Source: Methanosarcinales archaeon | Lineage (GTDB): Archaea; Halobacteriota; Methanosarcinia; Methanosarcinales; Methanocomedenaceae | Reading direction: 5' to 3' | Assembly (NCBI GenBank): GCA_013330355.1 | Contig: DUIM01000122.1 | Location: forward strand, 1-14,466 | Length of the DNA: 14,466 bases | In this document: positions 7,169-14,060 of the stretch, piece after piece | Layout: the number at the start of each line of letters is the position of its first letter | Position numbering within the stretch: the first letter of the stretch is position 1 | Made by a program: the position numbers and the translations under genes | Notes under the pieces: model-generated | What the model was told of the DNA's origin: nothing | Database searches by the model: none | Seen by the model: the letters and a program-made list of their open reading frames with translations, nothing else

Positions 7169-8134
7169 TTATTTCTGCTTTCTAAGAGCCCTCATTGTTT
7201 CCTTGTGAAGGGAAGCGATCAGATCCCCCATTATGGCAAAGATGAACATCTGTATCCCGCTAATTATAATAAGTGTGGTCAACACCGCCAGCAAAACATG
7301 TGTGATCCCGGCCATCCACTCCATCACAACATATGTACCGATGACCAGACCGATAAGTATGGTCACACTTCCCATCACGCTGAAATAAAATAAGGGATTG
7401 TTTATTTTTGCCATTTTGAATATCGTCCCCCCTATCCTGAACCCGTCTGTTAGAGGATTCAGCTTTGTGGGCGCCCCTTGGGCCCTGGCAAGGTAAGTAA
7501 TGGGTACCACCCTGATATCTACCTCTTGCCTGACACATTCCACTGTGATCTCAGTCTCGATCTCAAACCCGGTCTGGTTCAGTACCATATTTGAGATTGT
7601 CTCTCTTGTGAAACCCCTGTATCCGGATAATATATCATTGAGCCATTCCCCGTAAGCGAATCCAAAGAGTTTGTTCAGGATCTTGTTCCCTATCTTGTTC
7701 AATCTGCTGAAGGCACCCTTACCAGGGTTTGCGAACCTGTCACCAATAACATGTCCGGCCCCTTCTGCAAGGGCATCTATGATGAGGTTAACTTCACCGG
7801 GCAGGTAAGTACCATCCCCGTCTATCATGATCACATACGGGCTGTCGATAATATCAAAGGCTTGCATAACAGCCTGTCCTTTTCCCTTATCGGTCTGCAT
7901 TACTACATTGGCACCTTTCTCCCTGGCAATATCTGCCGTACCGTCCTTGCTGTTGCCGTCCAGTACCAGGATATTGGTAAATCCCAGTGACGTGAATTCT
8001 TCGACCAGATCGCCGATGGTATGGGATTCATTCATTGTTGGGATGAAGATGCAAACTTCATCCGGCTGAATACTCTTCATATCTGTCGTTCGCTTCATTG
8101 TTTTCCAACTACCCGCCACTACATGAATATTCAT
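7169..8134 (-). CDS. aglJ: AglJ-type family 2 glycosyltransferase (first sugar of the N-glycan onto dolichol phosphate)
   Basis: The protein is a GT-A family 2 transferase with two C-terminal membrane helices. Counting from the ATG at 8134, the nucleotide-sugar fold opens at I-P-T-M-N-E (31-36), then V-L-D-G-N-S-K-D-G-T (57-66). The D-G-D-G metal motif is at 105-108. V-I-G-D-R-F-A-N-P-G-K-G-A (129-141) and D-I-L-S-G-Y-R-G-F-T-R-E (167-178) match AglJ of haloarchaea, which loads the first hexose on dolichol phosphate for S-layer N-glycosylation. Helices lie at about 253-273 and 279-302. The start is uncertain: in-frame ATGs at 8098 and 8080 lie closer to the conserved core, and none has a clear ribosome-binding site. 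It follows the sequon-rich protein gene by only 15 bp, so the two are probably one transcript. The sugar transferred is not predictable. Confidence 0.85.
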   Translation of the reverse strand: MNIHVVAGSWKTMKRTTDMKSIQPDEVCIFIPTMNESHTIGDLVEEFTSLGFTNILVLDGNSKDGTADIAREKGANVVMQTDKGKGQAVMQAFDIIDSPYVIMIDGDGTYLPGEVNLIIDALAEGAGHVIGDRFANPGKGAFSRLNKIGNKILNKLFGFAYGEWLNDILSGYRGFTRETISNMVLNQTGFEIETEITVECVRQEVDIRVVPITYLARAQGAPTKLNPLTDGFRIGGTIFKMAKINNPLFYFSVMGSVTILIGLVIGTYVVMEWMAGITHVLLAVLTTLIIISGIQMFIFAIMGDLIASLHKETMRALRKQK

Positions 8135-8149
8135 CAATATTAAATGTAT

Positions 8150-9031
8150 TCAATCTTTTGATAATAATACCGCGGCTGCTATCACCAATAGTACGTAAAC
8201 GATTCCGGGAGAGGGTATATCAGTGGGAACCGGGATTGTGGACTCATTCTCTCCCAGCTCTTCTGACATGTTGTTTTGCGGTGGCAAAACAATATCTATA
8301 ATGTAAGTTATTTCTGCTCCCTCTGCATCGGCACCTTCATTGTTAGTCGCACTCTCATTAGTCACACATTCATTGGACACACTTTCATCAGTCAGATCTT
8401 CATTAGTCAAACTTTCATTATCAGTCACATTAATACACTCATTTATTGCACCGAACCTACCTGAAAGATAAGATGTCCTGATGCTCACATTATCAATACC
8501 TTTGGTCGAAATAATCTGCGTACCTTCAGGGAAATTGACTGACAGCAGCGACCCCGGTTCTCCAAGGAACCATATGGTACTGCCATTTTCCAGCAGTCCT
8601 CCCGGGAATGCGTACGTTACCTGGTAGGTGTTTGTCAATTCGGTCATGCTCTTGACCGGACCCAGTGCATTTTTGGAAAGTGAAGCATCGATATCCAGTA
8701 CCTCAATACCAAGTGATGAATTGTCTATCCTGACATCCATTTCACGTTCAATGGCATCCCTGAACCTTTCCCTCATCTGCTTGTCTCCCTTCATTAATTC
8801 CCATGTACTGACAAATTGGTCCTTATTTCCCTGCCTGTTATCGATATCGTATTTAAATACAAAAGAATCCATATCAGACAGCTTTTCGGTGTACTGCCAT
8901 TCCATACCCTCCGGATGGATAATGATCTGGTTGCTCCAGTTACATTCAGCGCTGGCACTTACGGTAACCAGTGCTGCAAATATTGTTATTCCCAATAGTC
9001 CTGCGATTCTTCCTGGACTTACCATGATCAT
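8150..9031 (-). CDS. Secreted, membrane-anchored, sequon-rich surface protein of unknown function
   Basis: The 293-residue protein starts with a basic patch and hydrophobic core (about 8-27) ending A-S-A-x-C, a signal peptide. It ends with a P-S-P-G-x-x-Y-V-L-L-V-I-A-A-A-V-L-L stretch (about 273-290) and a charged tail (S-K-D), a C-terminal anchor reminiscent of PGF-CTERM sorting signals. Nine canonical N-x-S/T sites are visible at N31, N104, N149, N181, N201, N205, N225, N254 and N262. Residues 203-234 are a run of T-[ND]-E-[SD]-[VLA] pentapeptides, a flexible acidic stalk before the anchor. The body (30-195) is a globular, probably extracellular domain that I do not recognise. The start overlaps the map stop as ATGA, indicating translational coupling, and aglJ follows. 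It may be a substrate of the AglJ pathway, which is inference from adjacency and sequons. Confidence 0.78.
   Translation of the reverse strand: MIMVSPGRIAGLLGITIFAALVTVSASAECNWSNQIIIHPEGMEWQYTEKLSDMDSFVFKYDIDNRQGNKDQFVSTWELMKGDKQMRERFRDAIEREMDVRIDNSSLGIEVLDIDASLSKNALGPVKSMTELTNTYQVTYAFPGGLLENGSTIWFLGEPGSLLSVNFPEGTQIISTKGIDNVSIRTSYLSGRFGAINECINVTDNESLTNEDLTDESVSNECVTNESATNNEGADAEGAEITYIIDIVLPPQNNMSEELGENESTIPVPTDIPSPGIVYVLLVIAAAVLLSKD
8330..8425 (-). repeat. 15-bp coding minisatellite encoding T-N-E-S-V-like pentapeptides
   Basis: Six adjacent units encode T-D-N-E-S-L, T-N-E-D-L, T-D-E-S-V, S-N-E-C-V, T-N-E-S-A and T-N-N-E-G-A. The DNA unit is close to ACTAATGAAAGTGTG on the coding strand; four units are 15 bp and the two end units carry one extra codon. 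Two units retain a complete N-E-S sequon and several others are one residue away. All length changes seen are whole codons, so the frame survives. Confidence 0.8.
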
Positions 9032-9936
9032 CTGGTTATTACCTTACAGCCGTCCTCTTCGACTATTAAGGTATGTTCCGCCTGGGAGACCAGTTTCCCT
9101 TTTTCCTCTTTCAATACCGGATAAGAGGAAATGTTCCCGTTCTTTTCAAGCTGCAGCATTGCAAAGTCCAGGTGCTTTGAATTAAGCCACCGCTTTGCAA
9201 AGGGCAGTGTCCTGAATTGTTCGATCTCCTTCAGGATGGCCCTGGCAGCGGGAGCCCGGATTGGCTTGTTGCCAACCTTATTATATATCTCGATACCTGC
9301 CCCCTCACTCACATATCCCCTGCCGTTTGTGGCAAAAGGTTCTATGGCCACTATTTGTCCAACTTCAAGGACTACACCTGAATCAACAGGGATATTGGGT
9401 ATGCTAGGCGGCACATGCTGCATATACCGGGCCAGGCCGTGGCCTGTCAGGTTAGCTACAGGTTTATACTCAAAACCCGTAATAGTATCATTGATAATAA
9501 CTCCCAGTTCTGCTGTGTTAATCCCGGCATGTACGGCCTTAATGGCAGCTTCAAGGGCTGCCTCGGCCGCATCTACCAGTTCAGGGTGCCCTGACAAGTC
9601 CACTGTGATGGCTGTATCGGCAATGTATCCGTCGATATGCACACCGATATCCAGTTTGACCATATCCTCGCCGAACACATCTGTATCTTCCTTTTTGGGT
9701 GTGGCATGAGCGGCATCCTCGTTGCAGGATATGTTTATTGGAAAAGCCGGCTCACCCCCTTCTTTACGGATCATGTTCTCGCCGAAGTTTGCCACATCAA
9801 GCAGGGAAGCACCCACCTGAACCTGTTTTGCAGTCTCTTTCCTGACACGGGCAAGTATCTTACCGGCAGTTGTGTATTTCGTGACTATTTCATTGACTTC
9901 ATTGATCAACTCGTTTTCGTCCATTGCTAACACCAT
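9028..9936 (-). CDS. map: Methionine aminopeptidase, archaeal type II
   Basis: Removes the initiator methionine from new proteins in the cytoplasm. The pita-bread fold residues are all present: H77 (substrate), metal ligands D96, D107, H166 (T-G-H-G-L), E199 (I-E-P-F-A) and E287 (A-E-H-T-L). The 302-residue length and the roughly 60-residue helical insertion (about 230-282) mark the archaeal type II enzyme. The ATG at 9936 gives an M-V-L-A-M start. The ATG four codons later (9924) has GGTG at a six-base spacing and is a credible true start, giving M-D-E-N-E-L. The gene begins 10 bp after the Xaa-Pro peptidase stop, and its own stop overlaps the next gene (ATGA). This places two structurally related metallopeptidases side by side in one operon. 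Confidence 0.96.
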   Translation of the reverse strand: MVLAMDENELINEVNEIVTKYTTAGKILARVRKETAKQVQVGASLLDVANFGENMIRKEGGEPAFPINISCNEDAAHATPKKEDTDVFGEDMVKLDIGVHIDGYIADTAITVDLSGHPELVDAAEAALEAAIKAVHAGINTAELGVIINDTITGFEYKPVANLTGHGLARYMQHVPPSIPNIPVDSGVVLEVGQIVAIEPFATNGRGYVSEGAGIEIYNKVGNKPIRAPAARAILKEIEQFRTLPFAKRWLNSKHLDFAMLQLEKNGNISSYPVLKEEKGKLVSQAEHTLIVEEDGCKVITR

Positions 9937-9946
9937 CTATGATCAT

Positions 9947-11089
9947 TCATAACTGTAGATTCTTATCAAGTATAGTTAAATTCTTGCATCCGCCATCAGT
10001 GACCACTACCATATCTTCCACCCGTACGCCTCCCACGTCCTTGTAATAGAGTCCGGGCTCCACTGTCACCACATTCCCGGCCTCCAGTTCAACATCCTGC
10101 AAACCAAGTCCTGGTTTTTCATGTACTTCAAGCCCCACACCGTGACCGGTGGAATGGATAAAACCTTCATCATCCCCAACCTGGAACCCGGCCTTGGCCA
10201 GTGTATCACATACCGCCCGGTGCACATCACTGCCATTTACCCCGGGTCTGATAAGCCTGAATGCGGTTTCCTGTGCTTCCACTATTGCACTGTGCATTTC
10301 TGTGATCCTGGGATCCGGTTCACCTTTAACAACTGTTCTGCTCATGTCGCAATAATACCGGCTCACCATATGGCGTGGGAATACGTCCAGCACGATAGGC
10401 TGGTGGGCCTTTAGTACCCCGCTTCCCTGCCAGTGAGGGTTCGCAGAACCGGGTCCGCAGGCCACAATAGTGTCATCAGCCTCGCAGCTGTGATCCAGCA
10501 AAGTGTGGTGTATGATCGCCCTGATGGCTTCGGCAGTGAGGGGGACGTTGTTATGGATCAATTTATCATCACTGACCCGGGCACTTCTAATAACTTCAAT
10601 AGCCAGCGCAACAGCTTGTTCGCAGGTTCGTTGGACCGCGGTGATGGCCCGGATCTCTGATCCTGCCTTATTTTCCCTCAACTTTGCGATAGGGCTCTTG
10701 ACACTTGTGATCCTGAAACCCTCGGCCTTCAGGCATTCACCAAAGAACAGCGGAAAGTCCCTGGGCACTGCAATGGCGCTGCACCTTTCTTTTTCCAGCA
10801 GCCTGGCAATTACTTTGCAATATGCTACACCGCCGTCCTTGTGAAACTTCAGTTCATCCATGAGCCCGTAATCGGACGTGGACCTGACATCGTTTATCCC
10901 GGATTCCTTCTTTGCCCTGCCTTTTTCCATACTTGATACCAGCAGGATATCACCTCCGGCATGCAGGTATGTGAAAGCATCAGCTGCCAAAAACCTGGTG
11001 GCATAGTACATATCCGGGCTGCGGTGACTGTCGGCATGCACCAGGTAGGCATCAAAGCCGTTTAGCTGTAAAAAATTTTCAAGTTCCAT
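9947..11089 (-). CDS. pepQ: Xaa-Pro aminopeptidase/dipeptidase (M24B family)
   Basis: A cytoplasmic metallopeptidase that cleaves before or after proline. The 380 residues comprise an N-terminal creatinase-type domain (about 1-135) and a pita-bread catalytic domain. All five metal ligands are present: D235, D248, H316 (T-G-H-G-V-G), E344 (V-E-P-G-L-Y) and E358 (V-R-V-E-D-M). H323 in L-E-V-H-E is the family's conserved second histidine. Aminopeptidase P and prolidase cannot be separated by eye; the gene symbol is therefore provisional. It follows purP by 93 bp and precedes map by 10 bp. Together with map it makes a peptide-processing pair. The ATG is preceded by AAAGGA at a four-base spacing. 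Confidence 0.9.
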   Translation of the reverse strand: MELENFLQLNGFDAYLVHADSHRSPDMYYATRFLAADAFTYLHAGGDILLVSSMEKGRAKKESGINDVRSTSDYGLMDELKFHKDGGVAYCKVIARLLEKERCSAIAVPRDFPLFFGECLKAEGFRITSVKSPIAKLRENKAGSEIRAITAVQRTCEQAVALAIEVIRSARVSDDKLIHNNVPLTAEAIRAIIHHTLLDHSCEADDTIVACGPGSANPHWQGSGVLKAHQPIVLDVFPRHMVSRYYCDMSRTVVKGEPDPRITEMHSAIVEAQETAFRLIRPGVNGSDVHRAVCDTLAKAGFQVGDDEGFIHSTGHGVGLEVHEKPGLGLQDVELEAGNVVTVEPGLYYKDVGGVRVEDMVVVTDGGCKNLTILDKNLQL

Positions 11090-11186
11090 GATATCCTTTC
11101 ATATTGTTCATTAACCCGCCGGCAGCCAGTATGCCAGCAGCTGCCGCATTGATATTGTCATGGGTTTTATCATACGTCTCATTCAA
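11079..11186 (-). CDS. Possible 35-residue protein between purP and the Xaa-Pro peptidase
   Basis: A TTG at 11186, overlapping the purP stop codon, opens 35 codons that end inside the start of the next gene. GAGGT lies six bases before the TTG. The peptide begins M(L)-N-E-T-Y-D-K-T-H-D-N-I-N and continues with an alanine/glycine-rich A-A-A-A-G-I-L-A-A-G-G-L and M-N-N-M-K-G-Y-H-G-T. The composition is protein-like and its overlap with both neighbours gives an operon-like arrangement. Against it are the non-ATG start, the short length and the absence of any recognised family. The gap might simply be untranslated spacer. Confidence 0.22.
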   Translation of the reverse strand: MNETYDKTHDNINAAAAGILAAGGLMNNMKGYHGT

Positions 11187-12271
11187 GACAGTACCTCTTC
11201 AAGTTTATCATACCTCACTGCCTTTTTGATCTCCCTGGCTATCCTGCGGCCTGTGGAGAAGTTGGGACCTATCAGGTCAGAGTAAGGTGAACCTGACATA
11301 TACAGGTTGGTGCCTGCTACGATGCGTGCCGATATTTCGAAGATCCGGAACTCCAGTTCATCTGTGCACACGGTCTCAAGGCAAAACGGCCCGATCATGC
11401 CTCCGAACAGGTCAAGTGAACTCTCAACTACCTGTTCGCCCAGTTCAAATATCTTGGGCAGCAGGGACTCGCGCGCCACCAGCGGTATGTTGCCTGTGAC
11501 TACAAAGGAGGGATACACACCCGCATCCTCCAGTTCACGGGGCGAGCCCAGCCTGAATATCTCATCGGCATTGGATTCCACACGCCGGTCCATGCTCATT
11601 AGTTCAAGGGTACCCTTGCTCAGTGTGTATCCTTCTGTCGGTAAGGGTGAGTAGAAGTAATGCAGGTAATAACGGGTGCCCACAATGAACTCCTGGATTG
11701 TGTAGGGCTGGGACTCGTCCAGTCTTGCATAGAACTCTGATTTGTTCTTGGCTACAAAGAAGCCCCGGCCGCCTTTGGCACCGTGGTACTTGACCATGAC
11801 CGGGGAGTTAATATCCTTTGGGTCATCTATTTTATTTGGCATTGATATGCCTGCGCCTTCCAGCCAGTGGCGTTCCTTGTTCCGGTCAGATTCCCATTCC
11901 AGTACATGCCGGTTGCCGAATGTGGGCAGTTCCAGGTTCATGAATTTCTCGTGACCCATGTATTCCACGAATGAGCCGGTGGGGATGATTATGGCGTTGT
12001 GTGCTGCCAGTTCCGGGGCTTTGTCCAGGATATCGGCATAGCTGTCCACGATAATAAATTCGTCGGGTTTTGCAAGGGGAAAAGCTTCATAGAATTTAGG
12101 AGGTTTACCAATGCAGATTCCTATGGATTTTAAGCCTTCCTTGCGTGCGCCGTCGAATATTTGCAGGCTGGTGTGACTTGTGACTGTGGCAATTGTGAGG
12201 TTGTCCCGGTCGTATCCTGAGAGGATCTTTGCGATGTTGGGACTCATGATTGAGTTGTTTGTTTGTGCCAT
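11183..12271 (-). CDS. purP: 5-formaminoimidazole-4-carboxamide-1-beta-ribofuranosyl phosphate synthetase (PurP)
   Basis: PurP uses formate and ATP to formylate AICAR, replacing the folate-dependent PurH step in archaeal purine synthesis. The 362-residue chain has the PurP N-terminal domain with T-S-H-T-S-L-Q-I-F-D-G-A (31-42) and I-P-T-G-S-F-V-E-Y (96-104). The ATP-grasp region has P-V-M-V-K (157-161) and the A-K-G-G-R-G-F-F loop (165-172). I-Q-E-F-I-V-G (192-198) and the metal-binding C-terminal part, with F-R-I-F-E-I-S-A-R-I-V-A-G-T-N (308-322), complete it. The first ATG is preceded at 26 bp by a TATA box, so translation is probably leaderless; a second ATG at 12247 would shorten it by eight residues. 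It heads the minus-strand operon and is divergent from the hsdS remnant. Confidence 0.96.
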   Translation of the reverse strand: MAQTNNSIMSPNIAKILSGYDRDNLTIATVTSHTSLQIFDGARKEGLKSIGICIGKPPKFYEAFPLAKPDEFIIVDSYADILDKAPELAAHNAIIIPTGSFVEYMGHEKFMNLELPTFGNRHVLEWESDRNKERHWLEGAGISMPNKIDDPKDINSPVMVKYHGAKGGRGFFVAKNKSEFYARLDESQPYTIQEFIVGTRYYLHYFYSPLPTEGYTLSKGTLELMSMDRRVESNADEIFRLGSPRELEDAGVYPSFVVTGNIPLVARESLLPKIFELGEQVVESSLDLFGGMIGPFCLETVCTDELEFRIFEISARIVAGTNLYMSGSPYSDLIGPNFSTGRRIAREIKKAVRYDKLEEVLS

Positions 12272-12293
12272 TAAACGTAATTGTTTAAGGAAG

Positions 12294-12300
12294 TATTTAA
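12294..12300 (-). promoter_or_regulatory. TATA box of purP, leaderless
   Basis: TTAAATA on the minus strand is centred 26 bp before the purP ATG at 12271. This puts the transcription start on the start codon. No ribosome-binding site lies in the 23 bases between them. Confidence 0.6.
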
Positions 12301-12355
12301 GTATGGGGGATTTGGGACTTAGAAAAAAACAAAGATGGAAAAAAGGTAAGAAAAT

Positions 12356-12613
12356 ATGGGCTTATCTCAAAACTTGAGATTAAGATTGTTTTCCTCAAAA
12401 AGTAGAACTACAAGTGGGCTGAATACTATTAGTACTAATAAGGTCAGAAAGGCAAAGATACCTTTACCTCCAGTTTCTATGCAGAAAAAATTCGCTGAAA
12501 TTTATAAAACTATTGAACAGCTCCGGGAACATCAAACCCAATCCTGCCAGCACATCGACGACCTTTTCAACGCCCTCATGCAACAAACCTTTCGCGGAGA
12601 ACTAACCACATAA
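12356..12613 (+). pseudogene. Truncated 3' end of a type I restriction specificity subunit gene (hsdS)
   Basis: The 85-residue frame matches only the end of HsdS: a tail of a target-recognition domain (S-G-L-N-T-I-S-T-N-K-V) and then the conserved I-P-L-P-P-V-S-M-Q block. A coiled-coil spacer of about 35 residues follows, ending L-M-Q-Q-T-F-R-G-E-L. Intact HsdS proteins are about 400 residues with two recognition domains. Here an in-frame TAA at 12347 closes the frame upstream, and only 84 bp separate it from purP, so the rest is missing. No hsdM or hsdR is present in the window. It is a remnant of a restriction-modification locus, with the deletion junction probably between 12300 and 12410. 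The first residues after the ATG may not be original. Confidence 0.8.
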
Positions 12614-12623
12614 TTCACAATTA

Positions 12624-12670
12624 CCCCTACACATATGCAAAATAACCAAAATCATTTAAATATGTAGGGG
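12624..12670 (+). promoter_or_regulatory. Fic promoter: TATA box enclosed by an inverted repeat
   Basis: CCCCTACA (12624-12631) and its exact reverse complement TGTAGGGG (12663-12670) bracket the promoter, with an extra ATAT/ATAT match just inside. The TATA box TTTAAATA (12655-12662) abuts the right arm. Its centre lies 25 bp before the Fic ATG, so the mRNA should be leaderless. The dyad could be an operator, or the transcribed hairpin end of the hsdS remnant. Lack of a T-run argues against a terminator. Confidence 0.55.
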
Positions 12671-12683
12671 CAATACAACAACC

Positions 12684-13571
12684 ATGCCATCCATCAGGAA
12701 AAAAACAGTCGGAAAAGAGCAATACTACTACCTTGAGCACAGCTACCGCGAGGGCGGCAAAGTACACAAAAAAGAAAAATACCTGGGAAGAACACCACCC
12801 AAAAACATCGAAGAATTAAAACAGCAGCTCATGTCCGAAGTCTACACCGAACACTGGTTTGACAAATTCGACAAAATCCGCACGCAATTCCAGGAACAAG
12901 CACAAAGAACACCCCCCACAGCACTGAAAAAGGAACTCGAAACATTCGCAACCAGGTTTACCTATGACACCAACCGCATCGAGGGCTCAACCCTCACACT
13001 CAGGGAAACAGCAGACCTCCTTGAAAAAAGCATAACCCCTGCTGCCCGCCCCTTAAGCGACGTAAAAGAAACCGAAATACACAGGAATACATTCTACGAA
13101 ATGCTCGATTACAAAAAAGACCTGTCCTTCAATGCCGTATTGTATTTCCACAAAAAACTCTTCCAGGACACAAAAGCTGACATTGCCGGGCTCATCAGGT
13201 CGCACCAGGTAGCCATCTCAGGAAGCAAGTTCATGCCCCCGTTCCCGGCAGAAATACACCCGTCACTCATGGACTATTTCAAATGGTACAATAAGAACAA
13301 GAACAGCATGCACCCAGTGGAACTGGCAGCCCTTGTCCACCTAAAACTCGTGACGATCCACCCCTTTGCTGACGGCAACGGAAGAATCAGCAGGCTCATG
13401 ATGAACCTTGTACTGCACAGACACGACTACCCCATGCTCAATATCCATTATGAAACAAGGACCGGGTACTACAATGCACTGGAAAGGTCCCAGACCAAAC
13501 AGGACGATACCATATTTTCACAGTGGTTTTTCAGGAGATACCTGAAAGAATACAAGAACTATCTCAAATAA
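12684..13571 (+). CDS. Fic-family protein (putative AMPylase) with N-terminal inhibitory motif
   Basis: Fic proteins transfer AMP (or another phosphate-containing group) to hydroxyl side chains of target proteins. The complete active-site motif H-P-F-A-D-G-N-G-R-I-S-R is at 226-237, with catalytic H226. An upstream inhibitory helix T-N-R-I-E-G (96-101) fits the (S/T)-x-x-x-E-(G/N) rule of self-inhibited Fic proteins, where E100 would block ATP. A flap-like region precedes the motif (about 178-192). Residues 1-50 are a separate basic domain, with Y-Y-Y-L-E-H-S-Y-R-E-G-G-K-V and K-Y-L-G, seen on some Fic proteins and on transposases. The C-terminal part (252-295) is helical. It lies 70 bp after the hsdS remnant on the same strand. 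No antitoxin partner gene is adjacent. The targets are unknown; roles in toxin-like growth control or in defence are both possible. Confidence 0.9.
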   Translation: MPSIRKKTVGKEQYYYLEHSYREGGKVHKKEKYLGRTPPKNIEELKQQLMSEVYTEHWFDKFDKIRTQFQEQAQRTPPTALKKELETFATRFTYDTNRIEGSTLTLRETADLLEKSITPAARPLSDVKETEIHRNTFYEMLDYKKDLSFNAVLYFHKKLFQDTKADIAGLIRSHQVAISGSKFMPPFPAEIHPSLMDYFKWYNKNKNSMHPVELAALVHLKLVTIHPFADGNGRISRLMMNLVLHRHDYPMLNIHYETRTGYYNALERSQTKQDDTIFSQWFFRRYLKEYKNYLK

Positions 13572-13882
13572 CTGGGCTGTAAAAAGTTCGGTGTTAGCAT
13601 TAAATTCCTGGAAATGGAGAGTAAAATCACTAAAACGCTATTTGAATTGGAGATATGACTTGAAAAAATATTGAGCTGAACAAACAACCATGGTAGAATA
13701 CATAATGCATTAAGCATGAAATAATTCAAGATTAATATCGGTATAGATTACACTGATTTTCATAACAGTTTCTAAACAGTGAAAAATCCACAGTTTCCAC
13801 TATTTTTGTGCATCGGCTTCGCCGCTTGTGAACTATGATACCCCCGTTCCCTATATCAATATTGTACTTTACAGCTTGACCG

Positions 13883-13963
13883 TGTTAGGATTTTCGCCAA
13901 TTACCTAACATTTATAGGGCTGGATATTAGCATACCTAACACCATACTTTAGGAGTACCTAAA
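13883..13963. promoter_or_regulatory. Cluster of TTAGG/CCTAA boxes, candidate DtxR-family metal-regulator operators
   Basis: Five copies of TTAGG or its complement CCTAA occur in about 80 bp. The best site is TTTAGGAGTACCTAAA (13948-13963), a perfect six-base dyad with a four-base centre. A second dyad TGTTAGG...CCTAACA (13883-13889 and 13904-13910) has a 14-base centre. A third pair, TTAGCATACCTAA (13927-13939), is imperfect. DtxR/IdeR/MntR-type repressors are known to bind TTAGG...CCTAA-like palindromes, and the next genes encode FeoA proteins, so Fe(II)-dependent repression is the natural reading. A TATA-like ATTTATAG at 13910-13917 would start transcription inside the cluster. The operator role is inference. 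Confidence 0.6.
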
Positions 13964-14030
13964 CATATGGGTGTGTACATGCATGATAATTATAATTGGT
14001 AGAATGAATTGCCTGAAAAAGCAATATGAA

Positions 14031-14052
14031 CGGGTCTGCAAATAATGACCCG
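14031..14052 (+). other. Small hairpin in the probable feoA leader
   Basis: CGGGTC (14031-14036) and GACCCG (14047-14052) pair around a ten-base loop. It is not followed by a T-run, so it is not a standard terminator. If transcription begins near the TTAGG box cluster, it would lie in the 5' leader of feoA. Confidence 0.4.
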
Positions 14053-14060
14053 AAGCGAAC

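Noticed and set aside
8628..9185. 185-residue open frame on the plus strand
   Set aside because: It runs antisense across the sequon-rich protein and the end of map; no ribosome-binding site or motif.
9131..9709. 192-residue open frame on the plus strand
   Set aside because: It mirrors map on the opposite strand and its composition is that of a shadow frame.
12427..12440. Perfect 14-bp palindrome TATTAGTACTAATA
   Set aside because: It lies inside the coding part of the hsdS remnant where codons for T-I-S-T-N produce it; no matching partner nearby, so chance is the simpler reading.
13572..13880. Possible mobile-element remnant or small RNA after fic
   Set aside because: Apart from a short CGGC-TTC-GCCG hairpin and repeated ACAGTTT words there are no terminal repeats, target duplications or transposase fragments.
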